This document shows positions 24,631 through 36,239 of a stretch of DNA of 64,000 nucleotides, piece by piece. A program made the translations under genes and the position numbers. The notes under the pieces were generated by a model. The model was given only the letters and a program-made list of their open reading frames with translations. It had not been told where the DNA came from and ran no database searches. The DNA comes from Tribonema minus (taxonomy: Eukaryota; Sar; Xanthophyceae; Tribonematales; Tribonemataceae): assembly GCA_017506865.1 (NCBI GenBank), contig JAFCMP010000012.1:62001-126000 (forward strand), given 5' to 3'. Within the stretch, counting starts at the first letter, position 1. The number at the start of each line of letters is the position of its first letter.

Positions 24631-27600
24631 ATGTTGCTGCCACTGCAGCATTCAAATCAGTGCTGGTGGCGTCGACACAAGCGTCGGAGACGGCGAGAAC
24701 TGTGCCTGCTGATGTGTGTCTTGCTTCTGCCACTGGGTACATCTCACAAATGCGACGGCCTGGACGAGGGAGACGAAACCCTGCGTTGCTGCGCCGCGGA
24801 GGGTTATGCAATAGCGGCTGAGACGGAGGCTAAAATGCTGGAGATAGCGGCGACAAAGGGTCGTGTGGGGGACGCTGCGTACGCTGACCTGCTGGCAGAT
24901 TGCCTCAAGCGAAAACGGAAGTTCGTGGAGGGAGCGTGCAAGGTGGCTTATCACCTGCTCTATTCGCAGACGAAGCTCACATGCACCAACCCTCCCTTCA
25001 CGGCTAGACACTTCATGGAGAGCATAGGCACGGTGCCGTCGCCGCCTCTGGACCCAGCGGAGCAGGAGGTGGGCATGACATGGAGCCTCCATGCCAACAA
25101 TCAAGAGGTCCGTGCTGTCAGTCCACCAGCTTCAAAAAACTATATGCTGTATGCGAGTGTTATTGTGATGAAATGGGTGTGGGAGAGCGCTTCAACTTTG
25201 TGCAGGCCCATCAAGGACCGTTTGCAGAGCTCGGCGGTGGTAAGAGTTGTTACACTTACAGGTTGGCGAAATGGTATTTCAGTGACACAAGCCGATGAAG
25301 TGTCTTCTCATCGCCCTCCACAGGGCAAAAATTGCCGCTGAGCTGATCGCAGTGGCCGATGCACTGTGGTGGTGATTGAAGACGGTTTTGCACACAAAGT
25401 GTCCATAACCTGGTCAGATAAACCAGCACGTGCCATCACCAGCTTTACATTGTATGTGGGTGCAGTGGCTTGATGGTATTGGAAGGCTGCACATGCAAAT
25501 CAAGGAACATAGATGCGCTTTTCACTTGGAGCTGTACAAGGAGGAAACTTGCGGCACAACTCAGAGTCTGCTCTGTCGTGGCACTGCTGTACAGGGGCCT
25601 GCTCTTACACTAGCTCCAATGAAAGTGAGAGCGCTGACATTCTCGTGCACGGGTGCCAAAGCGTCTTCAGATCAAGTGTCATAGCAGTGACGTGCGGTGA
25701 GCGAACGCCAAGAGCCTGCCATTCAACATCACAATCATGTAAATACAGCCCTTGTGGTATGAAGTCAATTCCCTTGTTGCCGATAAATGAGCGCTTGGTG
25801 AATGCTGTCACTCGGAGGTGCACATTACTTGACGCTTGTGAAGCGCACTGTACATTGAGGCAGACTGAGAAAGCGGCAACTCATGCAGATTCAAAGATCA
25901 CCGCATGCACACATGCCAAGTGACAATGGCAGCACTCACGCTGCCTATGCCTGTTGCGCAAAGATCATCCGCTGCAATCGTTGGTCAGCGTGTGCGCCTG
26001 ACGGCAGTGCCGCAGAGGTGGACATGCACCACCACTATACATTATTTTCACCCATGTGGTGGCTTCTAGCATGAAATCACACTAGGGAGCACCTCGCTTC
26101 ACACAGAGCAGTGGCGACCTGACTTCTCAGTACTAATGTGTTCATATGTGATTGCATGCTCTCAGCTGCGCCAGGAGTGCAGGAAACGGCGGTTCCTCAT
26201 ATGGACGCGCAACAACCAGGACTTCTATGCAGGGCACAGCCATAAGCGGTGCGTACTTGCAATGCCTTCACCGGCCTTCATACTGAGCGTGCTGCCGGCC
26301 AAGTGGTTCTGTTAGCATACCGACTCTATTGACCAAGCGTCTCCGTCTCTTTTGGTGACGGCTGTGTCGAATCTTGTTGCGTGCATTGGAGCTACATCAT
26401 ATTTTCTCAGCATAATAGTGTACGCTCTGCAACTCTAGATGATCAGGTCACTGTTCTTCCGCCTGTCCATGTTTGTTTTGCTGGTTTGTATAGGCTAGTA
26501 ATACGTGCGTTCGGAGTGGCACTGTGCATGAGTGTGAGATATGCCAGTGATTGCTGCCATGCCTTTACGTACATAGAAGTACCTTGCAAGGCGCCTGTGA
26601 TAATTGTTCTTGCACCTGATCATCATTGCTGCATGTGCTTATGCGCCTTACTTTCATTGAGCAATGCGCAGCACTCATAAAGCACATCATACTGCAGCCT
26701 TGACACCACGCTTCAGGCTGTGCAGCTCCTTCTGAGCTTTTGCACAGGTGCGGCTTGTCAAGACACAACACAAGCACTCATGCAAGTGCTTCACACCAGA
26801 AGCTTTGCGGAATGGTGGATATTAGCTAGTCACTGCAGCATTCCTGAGGCATGGGTTCATATCCACTGCCAGTCCCAGTTGCAGAATGCTCTGTAATACG
26901 ACCAATGCCGCCCCCCATCACACGTCAAGAACATGCTGAAACTTGCAAAGCGGCGGCTGGCACTGTTCAAACCCATACTCTTCCTGGCAATTCGACTTTG
27001 CGCTCCTCACGCCTCACACAATGCACACGCTTCGCACTTTGAAGCACGTCAGCTTTGTCATACAGAGCCTTTGAATTGTTGCCGCTGCAGCTTGAGGTTA
27101 GGGTTGTACCTGTGCCGCGTGTCCCAACAGCAACACATCCACAGCTGCGCTGATTGCATCCTGCTCCGTGCATTGCAGGTTCTCATTGACCTGTGCGTTC
27201 TGGGAGGCACACAGACTCAACCGAACCCTTGTGCTGGACGACTTCACTGGCATGGACAAGTGAGACACATATGTATATGTATGGGCATGTGCATATTGTC
27301 AAGTCTCAACCTAGACTCAACCTAGACTATCATAAGATGATTGGTTTCACTTCACCCGAAGACAGTTCACACTTCAGCATCCTGCTTGCCCAGCAAACCT
27401 CTTGAAATGCTTCGAAACCGGCGATTCTTGGACCCAGCACTGTGCCCTCCCTCCGTGCCATCGAGCACTGCAGGTTTCTACCAGTTCTGCTGCTGCTACT
27501 ACCATTTCAAGAATTTGTGGAAGTATACCATTTTCCAAAGAAGTGCGTGATTTCACATGCGTTTCAGGAAATAGACGTAGAAAAAAAATCTCTACAGAGA

Positions 27601-30600
27601 GGTCACGACGCACAAATTTGACTCTCTGGTACTTCATTTTTGTTGAATCTTTCCTTGTGCCGGGTACTGCGATGCATCAGTGCTCCTTATCAATGAGCTT
27701 GAACGGTTCGCGTAGATGAAGTTGGTGTTCTGGCCCCCAGCGCCCGCGATCCTCTGCTTGCAATGCTGGAACCCATCATGCCCTCAAAGAGGCCCTATGT
27801 CAGGGAGAGCAGCATTGACACGCAAGTAGCAGTATGTAGACACCTCCGCATAAATTGCCTGCAGGTTTCTGCCGCCCCATGTAAAAGTATGCTCATTTTG
27901 TGTGTGGATTGTCATTGGAGCCATGGATTTTAATGCTCAAAAATTCCACATGGACCCACTCGTCCCCAATGGGCACCGCACAATGTCATCAGGCTCTCAC
28001 ACGGATGTAAGGTACTCTGTGCAGCACTGCTCGACCAGTGATGCATGCTGCGAGTATACATCATGCGTATACGCAGCGCAATGCCAGGCCATGAGCCGCA
28101 TTGTCACGCACTTTCACCCCCAAAGGTATTTCTGCTCCAAAATCCCTCTGAACATGTAGCCTTAGTCTATGCTGTGACCCATTGAATGCTCAGGACGCAC
28201 ACGGGCACCGACTTCAACATGGAGGTTCCCTTTACGGCGTGGTTCAGGACTGAAGCGTTGGACTACCTGCCTGCCGGGGGCATGATGTACAACGAGTTCG
28301 TGAAGGGGTGCGGGGCCCCTGGCGTGTTCACCGAGGTACATGCCTACATATGATACTTGTGAACTCCTGGGACAACTTGCATACACGCTTGTGTCCGCAG
28401 AACACGGCAGTGTGAAGGGCACGTGTTGAATCTGGGCCCTGTGTTCCTGCATGGCTTGAAATGGCGTTAGGGTAGCGCATTGGAGCGTCTGTGGGCTTCG
28501 CGCCTCTGCACACATTCCGTTTTCAGGGAGGCACGTCCGCTGCTGACATGCGCACGCGCGCGCCCGTGGTATGCATGTATGTGTGGCAATGTAGCAAGCC
28601 ATTGCTGTACACCGCGAGAGGTAGACATCACGGCTACCATTGGAATGCACCACAACACCGACGCCAGCCGTGCTACTAGCAGTAAATACATTGCTTCCTG
28701 CACAGTTTATGTGCATCACGACTGTGAAGGGAAGCATGGCATCAGGCGGTGTCGTTGTAGGCGGCTGCCTGTGATGATTGTGTGAATTTAACGTTGACGC
28801 AGGCCCAGGGCGTATTGCTCGCAGATACCTGCAATACTTGCTCCATATTTGCACAGCTGCAACACCACCGACGCACCGACAGTGTTGAACTGCGGAGCAC
28901 TGTCCCGGAGTAGCACGCCTCAGCAGCCCTCGGACATTTGCGCACTTTTATCTCCAGAAAATGGCGACCTTGCGCTAGTGGCATCGGCCGCTGTCCTGGA
29001 GCAGCACATCTCATCAACCCCCGCACACGCGCACGCTCTCTCTCAGCAAAGTGGCGACGTCGCGATAGTCGCATCGGGCGCGTGGCAGTTCGACATGCGC
29101 GCGAAGCACGACTACCCGCTGCTCGTGCGCGAGTGGGATCGCCAGGCGCCGATGGCGCCCATGGCAAAGTACGGCTTCCAGATCTGCCATAAGAAGTTCA
29201 ACGCAGCGAATCCGCTGAGCTTTAGCGAGCCGGGAGTTGACTATGAGGTGCCCCTGGAGTACTGGTGAGCTGTTGCACTGCTCAGTAGGTAGGGGATAGC
29301 CACATCTTTCTTGTGTCAGTTGCGGTTTGTGGTAAAGTGCGGTTTGGCAAAACAGTATGACGCCTGCGCAGGCTCAGAGACGTGAACTGCGGCCCACGCA
29401 CTGAGGAGCCCTTGCGTACTTTAGGTGGGGTGTATTGTGTTTACAACAATTTCATGGATGGTAGCGATGCACCCCCTGCAGACTGGCATGAGATCGCATA
29501 GTTCTGAGTGAACCGCCAGCATTTTTCCGCAGCAAAGTATGACATCCCCCTGCTGGCCGCCTACGCGCCAACAGTAGATGGTGGTGCGTTGAAGGCGCAA
29601 TCCAGGCAAGCAGTTTTCGATATACCCTCTCCACCCAGCTTCCGGATTGAGCCCCCAAGGGTCAAATATCAGGTTTCTATGATGGCAGCGGGTCTTCGCA
29701 CGCACGTTCAGCAACTCTCAGATGTGATGTGTAAATTAGGTGATGCCTTTATTTAATTTTCAGAAAGGCATGCGCAATTTGTACGCCCCTGACAAGAATA
29801 TCAACACTGCAAACTGTTGGCGTTGGATGGAGCGGTGGGCAGCTGCGAAATGCCTCTAAAGAAAATGAAGTTGCACTCGCATGGGCCAGTTGAGGGTCAT
29901 GAATTTGCCATTTAACCAGTACCATTGTGCTGCCACACCTGGTGGTGCGTTTCAATTGCCAGCTTATGTTGATTTCCTAGGGCAATGTAAATTGTGGCAA
30001 CACCTGGCTGTTTGCCGCAGATATTTCGCTCAGCTTCTGCGTGCCGGCCATAGAGTATGCGGGGGCCTTGTTTATTGGCAAATGATCCATCAGACTGGTT
30101 GTTTACACAGCATGGGGGTCAGTCCAAACACCCACTGTAACCTGATTGTGCTGGCACAAGTCCATTGTGCACGAGTTCATGGTTTTGCTGTGGGTGTACT
30201 CTTGTATTGAACCACACAGATGTATCTAGAAGTGTGTGCCTCTCTCAAGTCAGCAATGGTGTCGCAATCCTGAAATTCCTGAAGCACCAAACGCACACTC
30301 CTGACCCGTTGCTGACAACACACACAGTGAGAATGTCCCATCTAAGACAAGTACACTGGTACAATACATTTGTCGCAGGTGAACGCAGCAACGTACAACC
30401 TTCAAATCCTTGAACACAGCTTTAGTGGTTGAAATTCACCACAGCACCTGTGCAGTGTTGAACACCTTTGTCGCACAGTTGGGCCTTTTGCGCACACACT
30501 TGAACGCAAATCGCATTTCATTGAAGCATGGCTTTACAGTTACGCTGCAAAATCAATGCTTTGCTGTACGGTACAGCATACTTGTGGTTGTACGACAAGC

Positions 30601-33041
30601 GTACATCTGTAGTTAAAAAGCCGATGGCATGTCTCCATTCCTTGTGTGAAAAACGAATCAAAAAGATCGTTGAGCTCTAGTCTAGGTGACAAGGGATGGT
30701 TAGCCGCAAGTGCCTTCCACCAGTAACCGTGGTCGCCGCTGCTGCAGTCATTGGCCACGAGTCAAACAGTGCCACCTTTTGTGTCTGCTGACTTGGTATC
30801 TCCCATTCAGCGCATTGATGTTTGTGCGTTTGCTTGAGAACATAATAGCCAATGAGACGCTGGTGCTTGTGCCGCTGCTGCTGCTCCCACGGCGCAGGGG
30901 CGACTGGTTTGCGCCCTGGGTAGATCTGCTGGGCACGAGTATCGTGGAGAAGCTCCGTAACACGCTGGCAGCAGCGCTCGAAGACCATAATGATGCCCTC
31001 ATTGTGTGCCTGCACGTGCGCCGCGGCGACAAGATTGCGACACCAAAGAACCAAGAAAGGTGCGCGGAATCTTGGCCAGAGTTTTTTTGGCTGCATGCTT
31101 GCTGTTGGAAGGTGGTGACGCACTGCAAGTGCTTGTGAGCGCAAGTAAAGGTAGTGAGATAAAATGGAGCAGCATCGTGGTAAAGCCAGTGAGAGTTTTA
31201 TTTGATGCACCTGCTTCAAGGGCAGCGCAACTGTTGAGCACTAAAAATGAAGCATCATGCCTAACACACATGCGCTGCGTTGAGCGCTTCGCTAGAGTTC
31301 AGCAGTGTTTATGGAGGCAAGAGGCAACATGTCAATTTCATGCAAACATGTAGCCGTACTGTAATCTTATGGGGTGCACATCATCTCATTCAAAGCGCAT
31401 GTACTTCACACTTTGAAGTAACTGTTGTGCAATATGCCTCTGAACCTCATCTTAACAGCCGTGCATGTTCATTATAATCACTTTCTTTCAACTGCAAAGC
31501 AATGCTGATATAAAAAGCTCATGTCGGTGCCCGCATTCCACTGTCTGGCATAGCCAATGAGCACAAAGGCACTTTCAGCCCTGGCTAGAGAGCATGTGCA
31601 CGTCAAGTCCGTTGTTTGTGCCTTCAAGCTCAGTTCTCCTGGTCACCATGACCGATATTTTGATGTCTACCACGGTTGTTCACGGTGGCGCTGGGCCCTG
31701 CGCTACATAATTACATGACCTTGTTGACTTGCTCGGTAGAGGGTGCTCGCTGGCAGCACTGACGCGACATCAAAAAGTTTTAAGAATATTACTTGACAAT
31801 GTTACTTGATGAAACCACAGTCCTGCTTGCAGTGGGTGATCACCATGACTGCCTGATCCTGCCGAGCTGTCTACAGTAGCTGCCGCTCCAGCTATATTCC
31901 GCCCTTTCCGCGCCGCCGCAGGTACCCAAACCTGGCAGCGGAAACCTCCCCTGAGGGGATCCTTGCGACCATCGAACCACATGTGCCTCACGGCTCAGTC
32001 CTCTTCATTGCCACCAACGAGCCGCAAGTGCGCACGTTCTTTGACCCGCTGCGCGAGCACTACGAGGTGTTCACGCTGGTCCACGTGCCAGACATCCTCA
32101 ATCCGGATGATTTCCTGGGTTCCAGCCTGGCCATGATAGACTACGAGGTGAGGTTTTCTGGTTCAACTTGCAGTTGAAGCTCGTTGGCGTATAACAGAAA
32201 ATGCAACGGCAGTAGGCTATGATGCCATTTGTGGTGTGCTTATACTTCTTTGAGTCGCCCCATCTGCAGGATCTGGCCAAGAAGCATCATGAACAACGTC
32301 TACTGTAGGTAGGTCAGCAAACGAAGTTGGGAAATTTGGCTCTATATTTTTTGGGAATGCGTTGCCAGGAGGTACTGTGAATTTCTGATCCATTTTGCTG
32401 TGATTTGTCGTGTTCTCTGACACATTTTAAATGCATTTCCACCACAAATGTATGAGTAACAGTGCATTTTGGAATTTCACCTAGATTTTTGCCAACACCG
32501 TTTTGCCTCCAAATGCATTTCCTCGTGGTCCTAGACACTAAGCTGCATTTGCGGCACTGTGATCAGCACAATCAAGGTGGCAAACCTTCTCCACTTAACC
32601 TTTTCCGGTTGACAGTTGCCATTTTCATGGCCATTACTGCCACATATGATGTGCCTCGGCAAGTCATGGGGTGGTCTCGCGACAAGCAGCAGTGTGACAA
32701 ACTACCTCTGTTTGCCCACACCCTGAACCTCAAGAATGCCACTGAACGCACCCTCAAGCTGAAACACCATTCAATCTCACATTGCATTGCAGTGGGGGGG
32801 GGGGCACTTGCTGAATACTTATTCTGGTAATTTCAAAGAATGTGAAGTGTTTCAGCAGCATATTGCTTGCTTGCTTTGGTCTGCAGATTATGTGTGTGCC
32901 TGCCTGTGACTAATATGCTGCTGGCGCCTCTGTCGCGTGTTGCAGGTCTTGGACAAGTGCCAGCAAGTGATCCCCACATTCTATTCAGAGCACACCAAGG
33001 GGTTCGACCAGCACATAACATTGTCAAAATCCGACAAGTGA
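24631..33041 (+). CDS. O-fucosyltransferase-like glycosyltransferase, copy B (478 aa)
   Basis: Exons 24631-25068, 26175-26248, 27179-27259, 28194-28335, 29047-29264, 30898-31059, 31922-32147, 32946-33041; total 1437 nt, all in phase. The N-terminus differs from the other copies: a strongly basic stretch (RRHKRRRRRE) precedes the hydrophobic LCLLMCVLLLPLG, which fits a type II signal anchor better than a cleaved signal peptide. The cysteine domain keeps RCC, DC, AC and TCT. Key catalytic-type motifs are LNRTLVLDD, CLHVRRGDK and LFIATNE. The final exon encodes VLDKCQQVIPTF and ends SKSDK. Intron 7 is phase 0 after DYE, as in D. Exon 5 has a partial copy 89 bp upstream. Dispersed repeat R copy 5 ends about 120 bp upstream of exon 6. 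Confidence 0.83.
28951..29083 (+). repeat. duplicated acceptor and exon 5 start in copy B
   Basis: Copy at 28951-28994 reads tctccag|aaaatggcgacc (translated ENGDLALVASAA). The true exon at 29047 reads ctctcag|caaagtggcgac (QSGDVAIVASGA). The period is 89 bp. The upstream copy has its own acceptor. Confidence 0.8.
30651..30776 (+). repeat. dispersed repeat R, copy 5
   Basis: Forward, close to the consensus, with agtaaccgtggtcgccgc and cattggccacgagtcaaac. It lies in intron 5 of copy B, about 120 bp before the exon 6 acceptor. Confidence 0.8.
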
Positions 33042-34659
33042 GGTGTAGGATCACAAGCAAGCGCTGCATGGCAGCTGCCATCAAGTACATACCGCGAACG
33101 GCTTGAAAGCACAGTTCATTTCATTTTCAGACCTTTGAGTACTTGCAGTAGCGCACGCCCCGCTGGCACAATGACAGCTACGTCTTGCACCAGGGTGCAT
33201 CATGCGCATGCCTGCAGAGTGCCTTTTCCTGGTTTGCGTCTTGTGCGCGAGACTCTGCCACTGTGATGCTTTGTGTGGGCATGTACGCGAACTGTGATGT
33301 TGTCAGACTTTTACTGTGTCGACTTCAGATCTTGAGATGCACACGATGCTGTCCTATTCACTAGTGATGCAGGTCCATGATCAAATGTTGGGATCATATG
33401 GCGTGCAAAGGCCAAATTCGTCGAATGTGCATGGGAGGCGACCTCGCTGTGTGAGAGACCCTTGTGGTACATGTCCTTTATTGCATCGCTCTTGATCATG
33501 CATCATGATGCAGCTCTGTATCATCGATACTGTTGGAGGCCTAAGGCCCTGATCCATACATGTGCGCTTGCACACTTTCCTTCAGTCCAGTAAATCTTCA
33601 CTTTTGTTGGATGTGGAATTGGTAGGTGACACAACGCACGCCCCACACATGCCATGAATGCCAGAAACATGTTCATGGTACCCACAAGTCCCCCACTGTT
33701 GATATACTGGAGTTTGAGTGCAGTGACATCACGGAATGTGCTTGCACTTAAGCACCCGCTCGCTGAACCATGCAATGAGTCGATCAGGTCATACATAACC
33801 TTGGTGTCACGGTCCATTCAAGTTGCAACAAGAAAGGCGACAAACAATTCACCAACAGCCACTGCAGTACTCCTGTCGGCCCTTGGGTTGTCAAAAATCG
33901 GTTTAATAACCGATTACACGGATGGGGGGGGGAAGCTTTCAGCAGTTCATAGCTGTCAGGGCTCAGACTGCACTGCTACCTCGGCATCAGATGCCGCTGC
34001 ATCTGACCCCTAAATGCAATCAAGTCGTGATGTTATTTTATGACAACCAAACCCGGTGCCTAATGCCATTGACTCCGTCAAAGACTGCCTAATCCCATGA
34101 TGCTGTCCTACATGGGAGCAGCAATGGCTGACCCTGTTAAGAACTTGATGGTCAGAGGCACTGCGGAAGTAGTGCTGCGGCCACTGTCTGTGGATGGTGC
34201 TGCCATTGTGGCAGTACCGTTGGTATGGTGCTGTTGTTGCTGCCAACACCCAGCTCTGAATCGTCAGGGGTGCTCACTACAATCAATGGAGAAGCAGAGG
34301 CATACATGGGGCCGCCATGCCTTCAAGCCGCCTTCTGTACTGCGTCAGCATGCAGCAGTAGCAACTGGGGCCTGCGGCGCTGAAGTGGAAGAGAGCAATA
34401 ACAACGCGCGCAAGTGCAGAGGGCTATGTTCAACAATGTCTAGGCGTTCAAGCTGACAACGACAGACAAAACGCAAGACATACACAGAACCTGTGACAGT
34501 GTTGTGTTCGGGATATTCACTGAGGCGCTTGCAGCAATACAGCGCAATTTGCTACCCACATGAACTGCCAGGATCCGCGTTGCTACACTGCTACCGTTCG
34601 TCCCTGGGTAGGCAGGGCAGGGGCGAACGGCGTACCATCTCCAGCTGCTGGTACCACGG
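33042..34659. other. convergent intergenic region between copy B and the Cys/His-repeat gene
   Basis: Both flanking genes end here. No further gene is supported, and frames in 33654-34456 match nothing I recognise. Confidence 0.45.
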
Positions 34660-35631
34660 TCACCTGCCGCTCCACTGACAGCGACTGTGCTGCCGCCGCT
34701 CTGCTTTGCTGCTACACCGGCCTTGATGGGCTTTCCGCCGCATGCTTGGCACTGGATCTTCCGTCCGTGCGCGCATGGTCAGCGCCACATTGCAAGTCCG
34801 ACACGCCTGCCGTATCCGGTTATGCTCGCAAATGCCGCTGCCACCGCAGTCCTTGCAATAGCTCCTCTGGCGGCCGTGCACGCAGACGTTGCTGCCACCG
34901 CACTCCTTGCACTGCGTGCGCTGCCGCTTGTGCGCGCAGATGCCACTGCCGCCGCACTGAGTCTCCTTGCAAGTGGCCTTCAGGCGCCCGTGGCCGCACC
35001 TGCTGCTGCCGCCGCAGTCCTTGCAGCGGCAGCGGCGCCGCCCGTGCTCGCACAGCCCCGCGCCGCCGCACTCCTCGCAGTGGTAGCGCTGGCGCCCGTG
35101 CTCGCAGATCTTCTTACCCCCACACTCCTTACACTCATCTCGCCGCCGGCTGTGCTCGCAATAAGACCTGCTCCCGCTGCACTCGCGGCACATCGTCCGC
35201 TGGCGCCCATGTGCGCAGATGCCGGGGCCGCCGCGTGGCTTGCAGAAGTAGTATTGCCGGCCGTGCTCGCATTTGCGCCTTGATGGGGGCACTTTCTTCT
35301 GCACGCGCGGCGGCAGCGGCGGCGGCGGCGGCGGCGGCAGCTGTGGAGGGGGGCCCTCCTCCATGCGCTCCAGAATTTCGCAGGCCTCCGCGTCGCCGAC
35401 GCTGTCAGCAGCGGCAGAAGCAGCGGCAGCAGCTGCTGCAGCGGTGGCGGCAGTCTCAGTTGCGCTCAGAGGCACTGTGGCAGCAGCAGCAGCATGATGA
35501 CCATGCGCAGCAGTGGCGGCCGCCGTTGAAGGTGCTGCTGTGGCGGTGCTGTCGTTGGCGCCGCTAGCCGGCAGCGAATCATCAGGGATCGCCCATGGCG
35601 GTATCAGGATCGGGGCAGCAGAGGCCTCCAT
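34660..35631 (-). CDS. Cys/His ribbon-repeat protein, nine repeats (323 aa)
   Basis: Single open frame from the ATG at 35631 (MEASAAP). The N-terminal third is Ala/Thr-rich low complexity, followed by an acidic ACEILERMEE segment and a polyproline run. Nine tandem repeats of about 18 residues follow, with consensus C-x-H-(G)-R-x-R-x-x-C-x-x-C-G-G. The first has a single C after the His block (FCKPRGG), the sixth has an extra residue (CKETQCGG), and the last ends CRTCN. Such repeats occur in proteins of algae and stramenopiles and should bind zinc through Cys/His; the function is unknown. The last 40 or so residues are basic and lack repeats, so an unrecognised donor could end the exon earlier. 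Confidence 0.68.
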   Translation of the reverse strand: MEASAAPILIPPWAIPDDSLPASGANDSTATAAPSTAAATAAHGHHAAAAATVPLSATETAATAAAAAAAASAAADSVGDAEACEILERMEEGPPPQLPPPPPPPLPPRVQKKVPPSRRKCEHGRQYYFCKPRGGPGICAHGRQRTMCRECSGSRSYCEHSRRRDECKECGGKKICEHGRQRYHCEECGGAGLCEHGRRRCRCKDCGGSSRCGHGRLKATCKETQCGGSGICAHKRQRTQCKECGGSNVCVHGRQRSYCKDCGGSGICEHNRIRQACRTCNVALTMRARTEDPVPSMRRKAHQGRCSSKAERRQHSRCQWSGR

Positions 35632-36239
35632 GGGGCTGTGAGTGGCAGTTCTGCCTTCAGACTGCAGAAGCAGCAAGGTGCACGGGCAAGGACCGCAAGA
35701 GCAGCGATGTGAGGAACAGGCGGCGCTGTTAATATTCAGTAATCATGTCAGTGCTGTCCCGGTGCTTCTCAGTCTGCTGCGTTTCGCGCCCGGCAATGAT
35801 GTCATCTGACAGTGCTTGAACTTCACATGTGCACAAAGCCGGTGTGTTTAATGCTGAAGAAGGTCAAGTTTACACCACTTGATCAGATGGCCAGCATTGG
35901 CTGACCGCACTGCCTCGGTGGAGCGCACCACAAACGCTGGCCTATGGCGACAGCTCCAGGATCTTGTTTGCGAGCATCAAGATGTCTTTATCAGCGACCT
36001 GCATGTTGAACAGAGTCTGCTATGCTCTTGACCTCGACAGCATCCAATCTACCTCCGCAACGCCACAGATGTAGCGCAAGCAAGGCGAATGGTACCAGTG
36101 TAGTGTAATCATGTGGGAGTTTGTACTTACAAGCACAGCCGCGCCTCTCCTACGTCCAACCCAACCACACCAAACCCAAAAGGTGAAGTTGGGCTTGAAG
36201 TTGTTCGCTGGATCGTGGAGCGCTGTGTACGAAGCCTCT
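35632..36239. promoter_or_regulatory. divergent upstream interval between the Cys/His-repeat gene and copy C
   Basis: The two genes are transcribed away from each other across 608 bp. No specific element is identified. Confidence 0.3.

Noticed and set aside
34560..35567. 335-codon plus-strand frame
   Set aside because: It is antisense to the Cys/His repeat gene. The periodic opposite strand keeps the frame open, and the minus strand shows the clear repeat family.
35632..35676. N-terminal extension of the Cys/His repeat protein
   Set aside because: It begins at a TTG codon; the first ATG is at 35631.
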